Origin: an uncultured Collinsella sp. | GTDB lineage: Bacteria; Actinomycetota; Coriobacteriia; Coriobacteriales; Coriobacteriaceae | DNA: 6,362 nucleotides | Assembly (NCBI GenBank): GCA_958453575.1 | Contig: CAUDYH010000078.1 | Location: forward strand, 1-6,362 | Reading direction: 5' to 3' | Part shown: piece by piece, positions 1 to 4,544 of the stretch | Layout: each line of letters opens with the position of its first letter | Position numbering within the stretch: the stretch's first letter is position 1 | Notes under the pieces: generated by a model | Seen by the model: only the letters and a program-made list of their open reading frames with translations | What the model was told of the DNA's origin: nothing | The model's database searches: none | Position numbers and translations under genes: made by a program

Positions 1-12
1 CCTGCGCAAGAC

Positions 13-38
13 GGAGGCCACATTAAGTGGCCTCCTTT
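13..38 (+). terminator. Hairpin with short T-run, likely terminator of a gene left of the window
   Basis: A perfect 9-bp stem, GGAGGCCAC (13-21) and GTGGCCTCC (27-35), encloses the loop ATTAA and is followed by TTT (36-38). The flanks GCAA (6-9) and TTGC (37-40) can extend the pairing. On the + strand it looks like an intrinsic terminator for something that ends before position 1. On the - strand there is no T-run. The T-run is short, so efficiency is uncertain. Confidence 0.6.
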
Positions 39-172
39 GCGTGCGGAACTCGCGACCGATGTTGCCCCATACGCCCGCCCAGGTCCTTAGATAACGTTGC
101 TTGCGAACGTCGCTCTGCTCGTTCGTCTTTTTGGTCTGGAGAGCCGGGTGGGCTGATATATAGATACGAGTA
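36..172. other. Intergenic stretch, no gene; weak hairpin plus T5 at 104-132
   Basis: No open reading frame with a plausible start, ribosome binding site and codon pattern was found on either strand. The only structure is a 6-bp inverted repeat, CGAACG (104-109) and CGTTCG (120-125), followed by a T5 run (128-132) on the + strand. It could be a weak second terminator in tandem with the hairpin at 13-38. The AT-rich patch around 155-166 (GATATATAGAT) could be a -10 element, but no -35 and no downstream gene support it. Confidence 0.4.
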
Positions 173-204
173 GGGGCTCCTCCGTTAATGAACGGGGGAG
201 CCCC
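173..204 (-). terminator. Strong hairpin 28 bases after manA, probable gntR-manA operon terminator
   Basis: Bases 173-186 pair with 191-204 over 14 bp with one G-T wobble (181-196) and a 4-base loop, AATG. Its position directly after the manA stop codon makes it the likely end of the leftward transcript. Reading leftward the hairpin is followed by TACTCG rather than a real U-tract, so it may act as a weak terminator or mainly as a 3' end-protecting structure. On the + strand it is followed by TTGTTGCGTTT, so some bidirectional activity is possible. Confidence 0.65.
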
Positions 205-231
205 TTGTTGCGTTTGGGTTGTTGGTGCGAC

Positions 232-1164
232 CTAGAGGTGGCTGATGATCAGTTCCATCTTGCCTTCGAGGTCGATGGAGCTGACGGTGCTCGGAGCCAG
301 CAGGTGGCTTCCCTTGTGGACGGGGTCGCCGCAGACGGTGCCTTCGCCGTCGATGACCGACAGGCACATGAAGGGCCAGCGCTGGTCGAGGGTCTTGCTG
401 CCGTCGACGCGCACGCGATCGACGGTGTAGTGGGAGCCAGACTCGAGCTCGGTCACGCCATCCACCTCGGGCGCGGTCACCGTGCCGTCGGTCGGAGCCT
501 GAGCGTCAAAGTTTATGCAGTCGAGGCTCTGCTCAATGTGCAGGGGACGCAGTTTGCCGTCGGTGCCGGGGCGGTCGTAATCGTACAGGCGATACGTCAC
601 GTCGCACGACTGCTGCGTTTCCAAAATGAGCGTGCCGGCCTTGATGGCGTGAACGGTACCGGAATCAATCTGGAAAAAGTCGCCCTTGTGGATCGGCAGT
701 ACGTTGAGCATGTCGTCCCAGCGGCCGTCCTTGATCATCTGTGCGGCCTCGGTGCGGTCTTTAGCACGCTGGCCGACGATGATCGTGGCGCCGGGCTCGC
801 AATCCAGCACGTACCAGCACTCGGTTTTACCCAGGCTACCGTTCTCGTGCTCGGCGGCGTACTCGTCGTTGGGATGAATCTGGATCGAAAGGTCGTCCTT
901 GGCGTCCAGAATCTTAATGAGCAGCGGGAACTCTTTGCCCTCGCAATTGCCAAAAAGCTCACGGTGCTCGGCCCACAGCCACGACAGCGTGTGGCCGGCG
1001 TACGGTCCCTCGGCAATCTGACAGTCGCCGTTGGGATGGGCCGAGATAGCCCAGAACTCACCGATGGGACCTTCGGGAATGTCGTAACCAAATACGGTTT
1101 CGAGCTGGCGGCCACCCCAGATCTTCTTGCGGAAGATCGGCGTCAGTTTAATCAAATCGGACAT
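232..1164 (-). CDS. manA: Mannose-6-phosphate isomerase, class I (short Bacillus-type)
   Basis: Interconverts mannose-6-phosphate and fructose-6-phosphate in the cytosol, feeding mannose into glycolysis or supplying precursors for mannosylated polymers. The protein is 310 residues from the chosen start, close to the roughly 315 of the short Bacillus-type enzymes. It is a cupin-fold metalloenzyme. Expected zinc ligands are present: Gln95 and His97 in QIHPND, Glu115 in KTECWY and His172 in GTVHAI. The TYRLYDYDR segment near residues 190-198 is also typical. The start was moved from the ATG at 1170 to the one at 1164, because the Shine-Dalgarno sequence GGAGGT directly abuts the upstream ATG with no spacer but lies 6 bases from the inner one. 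It lies 74 bases downstream of gntR in the same direction and is probably cotranscribed with it. Identification is firm; the physiological sugar is inferred. Confidence 0.93.
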   Translation of the reverse strand: MSDLIKLTPIFRKKIWGGRQLETVFGYDIPEGPIGEFWAISAHPNGDCQIAEGPYAGHTLSWLWAEHRELFGNCEGKEFPLLIKILDAKDDLSIQIHPNDEYAAEHENGSLGKTECWYVLDCEPGATIIVGQRAKDRTEAAQMIKDGRWDDMLNVLPIHKGDFFQIDSGTVHAIKAGTLILETQQSCDVTYRLYDYDRPGTDGKLRPLHIEQSLDCINFDAQAPTDGTVTAPEVDGVTELESGSHYTVDRVRVDGSKTLDQRWPFMCLSVIDGEGTVCGDPVHKGSHLLAPSTVSSIDLEGKMELIISHL

Positions 1165-1170
1165 ATTCAT

Positions 1171-1176
1171 ACCTCC
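1171..1176 (-). promoter_or_regulatory. Shine-Dalgarno site that decides the manA start
   Basis: Read on the - strand, GGAGGT occupies 1176-1171, then ATGAAT, then ATG at 1164-1162. An ATG at 1170-1168 has zero spacing from GGAGGT and should not be usable, while the inner ATG has a 6-base spacer. The protein should therefore begin MSDLIKLTP rather than MNMSDLIKL. Confidence 0.8.
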
Positions 1177-1182
1177 ATTGTG

Positions 1183-1224
1183 TTGCGCGGGCGCCGCGCA
1201 AAGCAGCGCAAAACGAGCGCCCGC
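1183..1224 (-). repeat. Two alternative hairpins in the gntR-manA intercistronic gap
   Basis: Two perfect 8-bp inverted repeats share bases 1187-1194. Hairpin A pairs TTGCGCGG (1183-1190) with CCGCGCAA (1194-1201) around GCG. Hairpin B pairs GCGGGCGC (1187-1194) with GCGCCCGC (1217-1224), with a small GCGC/GCGC stem (1196-1199 with 1206-1209) inside. They cannot form together. No T-run follows in the leftward direction, so neither is a classical intrinsic terminator. A role in mRNA processing, stability or partial uncoupling of manA from gntR is possible. Confidence 0.5.
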
Positions 1225-1238
1225 ATGACTACAAAAAC

Positions 1239-1958
1239 CTACGCCAACGTTACATTGTGCAACTCAAAGCGGTCGCCAACGTTGCGCGAGGTCGAATACT
1301 CAAAGGCGGCACCGCTGTCCAAAAAGCCAATCTGGGTGAGCTCGAGCAGGGGAGAGCCGGGTTTGGTGTCCAGACGCTCGGCTTCTTCCTCGGTTGCTGC
1401 CACGGCGCGAATGGTACGGTGAAAGCTCGATATCTTCAGGTCACATTGCTCGCGGATGAAGCGGTAGAGCGATCCGTACAGGTCCTTCTTTTTAAGGCCT
1501 GGAATCAGCTCGAGGGGCATGTAGGTGTACTCGATAACGACGGGCTTCTCGTCGGCCTGACGCACGCGCACGATGTGATAGGCAAAGTCATCCTCGGCAA
1601 TTCCCAGCTGGGCTGCGATGTCCGCTGGTGGATTAACAATCGAGAAATCGTAGACCACCGAGGTCACCTTTTCCCCGCGATGCTCATACGAAAAACCCTG
1701 GGTACGGTCGTTTTTGCCCTGGAAAAACGCCTGGCCGGGAAGCCCCGCCGTGTCCTTAACGTAGGTACCCGATCCGCGCCGGCTGGTAATAAGACCTTCC
1801 TCGGTGATTTGTTCAATAGCTCGTTTGACGGTGATTTTGGAAACGCTATAGAGCTTGCAGAACTCAACGACGGTAGGAAGCTTGTCGCCCGGTTTAAGAG
1901 CGCCATCCTCGATAGTGCGAAGAATATCTGCAGCTATCGCCTCGTATTTGGGAATCAT
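1239..1958 (-). CDS. GntR-family transcriptional regulator, HutC/UTRA type
   Basis: A 239-residue DNA-binding repressor or activator. The N-terminal winged helix-turn-helix spans about residues 4-68, with the hallmark run PGDKLPTVVEFCKLYSVSK and the wing GSGTYV at 62-67. The C-terminal UTRA effector-binding domain spans about 88-234 and ends in the typical EYSTSRNVGDRFEL block. UTRA proteins of this group usually sense small ligands such as sugar phosphates, amino sugars, urocanate or fatty acids. The Shine-Dalgarno run AAAGGAGG lies 4 bases before the ATG. It is the first gene of a leftward pair with manA and is divergent from glucokinase, so control of hexose use is the natural inference. 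Autoregulation through the AT-rich divergent region is plausible. The ligand cannot be told from sequence. Confidence 0.92.
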   Translation of the reverse strand: MIPKYEAIAADILRTIEDGALKPGDKLPTVVEFCKLYSVSKITVKRAIEQITEEGLITSRRGSGTYVKDTAGLPGQAFFQGKNDRTQGFSYEHRGEKVTSVVYDFSIVNPPADIAAQLGIAEDDFAYHIVRVRQADEKPVVIEYTYMPLELIPGLKKKDLYGSLYRFIREQCDLKISSFHRTIRAVAATEEEAERLDTKPGSPLLELTQIGFLDSGAAFEYSTSRNVGDRFELHNVTLA

Positions 1959-2020
1959 GGAACCTCCTTTCCAACTTGATTGAGTATAAAAGAAAGTATA
2001 GTTAACACCTAAGCATCCCT

Positions 2021-2049
2021 ATTATATATTGAAAAAGTTCGAGAAAGAT
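2021..2049 (-). promoter_or_regulatory. Candidate gntR-manA promoter
   Basis: On the - strand a perfect TATAAT lies at 2026-2021, about 63 bases upstream of the gntR start codon. The hexamer 17 bases further upstream (2049-2044) reads ATCTTT and is a poor -35, so an activator or an unusual sigma preference may be involved. The whole stretch 1980-2100 is markedly AT-rich compared with the flanking genes. The leader also carries two AGTATA direct repeats (1983-1988 and 1995-2000). Confidence 0.4.
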
Positions 2050-2074
2050 ATAATTAAAAGTCGCTTTGCATATA

Positions 2075-2092
2075 AATTAGAGCGCTCTAATT
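2075..2092. promoter_or_regulatory. Perfect 18-bp palindrome, candidate operator
   Basis: AATTAGAGCGCTCTAATT is an exact inverted repeat with no spacer. It lies in the divergent region between gntR and glucokinase, about 50 bases upstream of the candidate gntR -10 box. An uninterrupted palindrome with central GAGCGCTC is the shape of a dimeric repressor site. The centre resembles LacI-family boxes such as the actinobacterial CebR type (TGGGAGCGCTCCCA), more than the GT-nn-AC style often bound by HutC-type GntR proteins. Which protein binds it, the adjacent regulator or one encoded elsewhere, is open. Confidence 0.6.
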
Positions 2093-2145
2093 AGATAAAC
2101 ATCTGAGTAATGTCGTGTTAAGCGGTCATTCGCGTTTTCCCAGAT

Positions 2146-2186
2146 AAAACCTGCCAAAACAAACCTGTCCCTTTTTGGTAGGTTTT
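2146..2186 (-). repeat. Extragenic hairpin repeat, copy 1 (loop AGGGACAGGTTTG)
   Basis: Bases 2146-2159 pair with 2173-2186 over 14 bp with a single G-T wobble (2153-2179). The 13-base loop read on the - strand is AGGGACAGGTTTG. The same loop core, GGGACAGGTT, recurs on the + strand in the hairpin at 3196-3226, where the stem sequence is entirely different. A T-run follows on the + strand (2183-2187), but no + strand gene precedes it, so terminator function is unlikely. Confidence 0.6.
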
Positions 2187-2200
2187 TGCCTTGGGAGCGG

Positions 2201-2206
2201 TACCAT
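2201..2206 (+). promoter_or_regulatory. Candidate -10 box for glucokinase
   Basis: TACCAT (in GGTACCATAC) fits an actinobacterial TAnnnT -10 and lies 40 bases before the glucokinase ATG. A very similar box, GCTACCATAG, lies 44 bases before ppaC. No recognisable -35 lies 16-18 bases upstream, so the call is tentative. Two overlapping inverted repeats, TTGCCT/AGGCAA (2186-2191 with 2209-2214) and TGGGAGC/GCTCCCA (2192-2198 with 2235-2241), surround it. Confidence 0.3.
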
Positions 2207-2240
2207 ACAGGCAATGTTTAAACGAGAAAGGCGGGCTCCC

Positions 2241-3194
2241 ATGGAACCTAAGCAGTATTACATCGGCATCGACGTCGGCGGTACCTCGGTCAAGGAGGGT
2301 CTGTTCGATGAGGACGGAAACCTGCTTGCCAAGGCCAGCGTGCCCACGCCTCCCATCGTTGACGCTGCGGGCTTTGCCGCGGTGACCGAGGCTATCGACC
2401 AGGTGGTCGCCAAGGCCCAGGTTCCGCGTGCCTTTGTGGCGGGCATTGGCCTGGCCGTTCCGTGCCCCATCCCGGCATCGGGCGATGCCAAGGTCAAGGC
2501 CAACATTGCCATTAACCTGCCCGAGCTCAAGATTGCCATCCAGGAGCACTGCCCCGACGCGGTCGTTAAGTACGAGAACGACGCCAACGCCGCTGCCATG
2601 GGCGAGGCCTGGCTCGGCTCTGCCAAGGGCGTACAGAACGTGGTGATGGTCACCATCGGTACCGGCGTGGGCGGCGGCGTTATCGTTAACGGCGATGTGG
2701 TATCGGGCGTTGTGGGCGCCGGCGGCGAGATTGGCCACATGTGCCTGAACCCGGCTGAGGAGCGCACCTGCGGCTGCGGTGGCCATGGCCACCTGGAGCA
2801 GTATTCCAGCGCCACCGGCGTGGTGAGCAACTACCTTGCCGAGTGCAAGAAGGCGGGCGTCGAGCCCATCGAGCTCACCGGCCCCTCCGATTCCAAGGAC
2901 GTGTTCCAGGCCTGCCGCGAGGGCGACAAGCTCGCGCTGGCAGCTGCCGACACCATGGCCGACTATCTCGGCCGTGCCCTGGCGCTTATTGCCAACGTGG
3001 TCGACCCCGAGATGTTCCTGATCGGCGGCGGTGCTTCCGCTTCGGCCGATGTCTACCTCGACGCAGTTCGCGAGCACTTTAAGCAGTATGCGCTCTCTGC
3101 CTCGCGCGAGACGCCCATTAAGGTCGCTTCGCTCGGAAACGACGCCGGCATCATCGGTGCCGCCTACGTAGCCCTGCGCGCCGCCGGTAAATAG
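2241..3194 (+). CDS. glk: ROK-family glucokinase
   Basis: Phosphorylates glucose to glucose-6-phosphate with ATP in the cytosol. The protein has 317 residues, normal for ROK glucokinases. The phosphate-binding DVGGT is at 11-15, the catalytic aspartate is Asp114 in YENDANAAAMGEAWLG, the second ATP loop GTGVGGG is at 140-146, and the sugar-contacting EIGH is at 163-166. The ROK metal site CGCGGHGHLEQYSS (177-190) has Cys177 and Cys179, but the usual third cysteine of CxCGxxGCxE is His184. The ATG at 2241 is chosen because the family begins a few residues before YYIGIDVGGT and a purine-rich AGAAAGG lies about 9 bases upstream; the frame stays open upstream but reads through the repeat hairpin. 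It is divergent from gntR-manA, which suggests joint control of hexose entry. Related ROK kinases for other hexoses cannot be fully excluded. Confidence 0.93.
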   Translation: MEPKQYYIGIDVGGTSVKEGLFDEDGNLLAKASVPTPPIVDAAGFAAVTEAIDQVVAKAQVPRAFVAGIGLAVPCPIPASGDAKVKANIAINLPELKIAIQEHCPDAVVKYENDANAAAMGEAWLGSAKGVQNVVMVTIGTGVGGGVIVNGDVVSGVVGAGGEIGHMCLNPAEERTCGCGGHGHLEQYSSATGVVSNYLAECKKAGVEPIELTGPSDSKDVFQACREGDKLALAAADTMADYLGRALALIANVVDPEMFLIGGGASASADVYLDAVREHFKQYALSASRETPIKVASLGNDAGIIGAAYVALRAAGK

Positions 3195-3195
3195 C

Positions 3196-3226
3196 TGGTG
3201 CAAGGGGGACAGGTTACTTTGCACCA
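3196..3226 (+). repeat. Extragenic hairpin repeat, copy 2 (loop core GGGACAGGTT)
   Basis: It starts two bases after the glucokinase stop codon. TGGTGCAA (3196-3203) pairs perfectly with TTGCACCA (3219-3226), and G3204-T3218 and G3205-C3217 extend the stem to 10 bp. The loop 3206-3216 is GGGACAGGTTA. The stem differs from copy 1 while the loop core is identical. There is no T-run after the stem, so a standard terminator role is unlikely. The motif resembles GGGGACAGG-type extragenic repeats that I recall from Coriobacteriia and near REP-associated transposase genes; that is memory, not a search result. Confidence 0.6.
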
Positions 3227-3230
3227 ACAT

Positions 3231-3262
3231 GGCGCAAAGGGGACAGCCTTGGCCCCCGTGCC
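3231..3262 (+). repeat. Extragenic hairpin repeat, degenerate tandem copy 3
   Basis: GGCGCAAAGGGGACAG begins 34 bases after the matching GGTGCAAGGGGGACAG of copy 2 and matches it closely, then diverges. It can still fold: GGCGC (3231-3235) with GTGCC (3258-3262, one wobble) and GGGG (3239-3242) with CCCC (3254-3257). Here the G-run is in the stem rather than the loop. It looks like a decayed or rearranged tandem copy. Confidence 0.4.
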
Positions 3263-3313
3263 TGCCCCAAAATATGCCGTGGCCCTTCCGTCTGCGAAGG
3301 CTCGGCGCCAGCG

Positions 3314-3322
3314 TGCTACCAT
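3314..3322 (+). promoter_or_regulatory. Candidate extended -10 promoter of ppaC
   Basis: TGCTACCAT combines an extended -10 TGn with TACCAT (3317-3322), 44 bases before the ppaC start. It matches the box upstream of glucokinase in sequence and spacing. No clear -35 is visible, as expected for an extended -10 promoter. It would give a leader of about 30 bases, just long enough for the Shine-Dalgarno site. Confidence 0.35.
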
Positions 3323-3360
3323 AGCTACGTCCAAGTACACATATCAAGTGGAGGATATCC

Positions 3361-4284
3361 ATGGCAAACGTTCTTGTCTTTGGTCACCAGAACCCCGATA
3401 ACGACGCCATCATGAGCGCCGTCGTCCTGTCCCAGCTGCTCAACCAGGTTGAGTATGCCGGCAACACCTACGAGGCTTGCGCCCTTGGCCAGCTTCCGGC
3501 AGAGTCCGCCAAGCTGCTCGCCGACGCCGGCATCGCCGAGCCCCGCGTGATCGAGTCCGTCGAGGCCGGTCAGCTCGTCGTCCTCACCGACCACAACGAG
3601 TCTGCCCAGTCCGTCGCCGGTCTTAAGGATGCCACGGTCTTTGGCGTTGTCGATCATCACCGCATCGGCGACTTCGAGACCGCCGGCCCGCTGCACTACA
3701 TCTGCCTGCCCTGGGGTTCCAGCTGCACCATCGTCACCAAGCTCGCCGGCGTGCTCGGCGTTGAGCTTTCCGACGTTCAGGCCAAGCTGCTGCTCTCGGC
3801 CATGATGACCGACACGCTCATGCTCAAGAGCCCCACCACCACCGATGTCGACCGCGCCGTCGCCGCCAAGCTTGGCGAGCAGGTGGGCGTCGACCCGGTC
3901 AAGTTTGGCATGGAAGTCTTCCTCACCCGCCCGTCCGGCTCCTTCACCGCAGCCGAGATGGTCGGCAACGACATCAAGATGTTCGAGCTCGCCGGCAAGA
4001 AGCTGCTCATCGGCCAGTACGAGACTGTCGACAAGACCCGCGCACTCGGCATGATCGACGAGATTCGCGAGGCCATGCGCGCCTACGCCGCCGAGAAAGG
4101 TGCCGACGGCATCGTCCTGTGCATCACTGACATCATGGAGGAGGGCTCGCAGGTCCTGCTCGAGGGCGAGACCGAGGCCGCTCAGAAGGGCCTGGGCATT
4201 GCCGACGAGCACGACGGCGTCTGGATGCCGGGCGTCCTCTCCCGTAAGAAGCAGGTCGCTGCCCCCATCATGGCCGCCTGCTAG
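3361..4284 (+). CDS. ppaC: Manganese-dependent inorganic pyrophosphatase (family II, DHH)
   Basis: Hydrolyses pyrophosphate to two phosphates in the cytosol, pulling biosynthetic reactions forward. The 307-residue length matches family II enzymes of about 309 residues. The N-terminal DHH domain shows GHQNPDND (His9, Asp13, Asp15), TDHNE (Asp77), the signature VVDHHR (Asp98, His99, His100) and Asp151 in MMTDTLMLKSPT. The C-terminal DHHA2 domain from about residue 190 ends with the substrate-binding SRKKQ at 294-298. There are no inserted CBS or DRTGG domains, so the adenine-nucleotide-regulated form is excluded. GGAGG lies 6 bases before the ATG. It appears monocistronic: its own candidate promoter precedes it and a strong terminator follows 18 bases after the stop. 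It has no obvious functional link with its neighbours. Confidence 0.96.
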   Translation: MANVLVFGHQNPDNDAIMSAVVLSQLLNQVEYAGNTYEACALGQLPAESAKLLADAGIAEPRVIESVEAGQLVVLTDHNESAQSVAGLKDATVFGVVDHHRIGDFETAGPLHYICLPWGSSCTIVTKLAGVLGVELSDVQAKLLLSAMMTDTLMLKSPTTTDVDRAVAAKLGEQVGVDPVKFGMEVFLTRPSGSFTAAEMVGNDIKMFELAGKKLLIGQYETVDKTRALGMIDEIREAMRAYAAEKGADGIVLCITDIMEEGSQVLLEGETEAAQKGLGIADEHDGVWMPGVLSRKKQVAAPIMAAC

Positions 4285-4302
4285 GTTAGTTGACCAAACG
4301 CC

Positions 4303-4342
4303 ACGACCGGACCGCGGACGCCCCGCGCTCCGGTCGTTTTTT
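4303..4342 (+). terminator. Strong intrinsic terminator of ppaC
   Basis: ACGACCGGA (4303-4311) pairs perfectly with TCCGGTCGT (4329-4337). After one C-C mismatch the stem continues with CGCGG (4313-4317) and CCGCG (4323-4327) around a 5-base loop. A T6 run (4337-4342) follows at once. It is a textbook terminator and should separate ppaC from the nhaA leader. Confidence 0.95.
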
Positions 4343-4347
4343 GTGCA

Positions 4348-4492
4348 CGGCGCCGCGTCGTCTCTTGGACAGGTATGCCCGTGCCGTTGAACAAATAATG
4401 TTCAACCTGTGGTTCCGCTTTTCGGCCACGCCTGCGTGCTTGTCGTGCAGGGTAGGCTAGATGCAAGCGTAATACGTTAGAGCGCGGCGCCG
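4348..4492 (+). ncRNA. Structured nhaA leader, candidate riboswitch/attenuator (class unknown)
   Basis: The non-coding leader can close on itself through a long-range stem: 4348-4357 is perfectly complementary to 4483-4492 (10 bp), plus a wobble at 4358-4482. Inside lie several local stems. ACAGG (4369-4373) pairs with CCTGT (4406-4410) outside TTGAACA (4387-4393)/TGTTCAA (4399-4405). GTGG-CCG (4409-4417) pairs with CGG-CCAC (4423-4429), sharing 4409-4410 with the first stem. GCTTG (4438-4442) pairs with CAAGC (4464-4468), competing with CCTGC/GCAGG (4431-4435 with 4447-4451). The closing stem uses the same bases as the 5' arm of the terminator at 4481-4517, so the two exclude each other. Sodium- and lithium-sensing riboswitches are known before nhaA in other bacteria, but I cannot match this sequence to one. 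No clear promoter is seen upstream of 4348; a TAGGCT box at 4453-4458 would start transcription inside the structure and argue against this model. Confidence 0.45.
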
Positions 4493-4517
4493 CCACTTGG
4501 GCGGGCCGTGCTTTTTT
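4481..4517 (+). terminator. Intrinsic terminator inside the nhaA leader
   Basis: Bases 4481-4488 pair with 4505-4512 (8 bp, one wobble). G4489 is bulged, and CCGCC (4490-4494) pairs with GGCGG (4500-4504) around ACTTG. A T6 run (4512-4517) follows. It sits 33 bases before the nhaA ATG and 139 bases after the separate ppaC terminator, so it has no gene of its own to end. That placement is typical of a regulated attenuator, or of the end of a small RNA transcribed from this leader. Confidence 0.85.
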
Positions 4518-4520
4518 AAG

Positions 4521-4544
4521 ACGGGAGCTTTCCCGTGAAAGGAG
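4521..4544 (+). promoter_or_regulatory. Small hairpin abutting the nhaA Shine-Dalgarno site
   Basis: ACGGGA (4521-4526) pairs perfectly with TCCCGT (4531-4536) around GCTT. Directly after it comes the ribosome binding site AAGGAG (4539-4544), 6 bases from the ATG. The hairpin leaves the ribosome site exposed. The spacer CCGCCC (4545-4550) is complementary to GGGCGG (4499-4504), part of the 3' arm of the terminator, so an additional translation-level fold is possible when the terminator is not formed. Confidence 0.5.

Noticed and set aside
12..36. Leftward start codon with a Shine-Dalgarno-like sequence (AAGGAGG then ATG on the - strand)
   Set aside because: The apparent ribosome site and ATG are produced by the terminator hairpin itself, and only a few codons are visible before the window edge.
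205..1422. Long open frame of 405 codons on the + strand
   Set aside because: It is the antisense shadow of manA and the end of gntR, which have unmistakable family motifs on the - strand. It has no ribosome binding site and no recognisable domains.
2175..2240. Upstream extension of glucokinase by 22 codons
   Set aside because: The added residues match nothing in the family, the frame crosses the repeat hairpin, and the ATG at 2241 gives the standard N-terminus with a nearby purine-rich ribosome site.
2118..3362. Open frame of 414 codons on the - strand
   Set aside because: It is the antisense shadow of the glucokinase, with repetitive Gly/Ala/Val/His composition typical of reversed GC-rich coding DNA.
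3426..3433. CCTGTCCC inside ppaC as another copy of the hairpin repeat
   Set aside because: It is in coding sequence (Val-Leu-Ser-Gln codons) and has no flanking inverted repeat.
4367..4374. GGACAGGT in the nhaA leader as a further copy of the GGGACAGGTT repeat
   Set aside because: Only 8 of 10 core bases match and here they take part in a stem rather than a loop, so I treat it as part of the leader structure.
4343..4517. Known housekeeping RNA (SRP RNA, 6S, tmRNA or tRNA) in the nhaA leader
   Set aside because: None of the conserved motifs of these RNAs is visible, such as the SRP GGAA-tetraloop helix or a tRNA T-loop.
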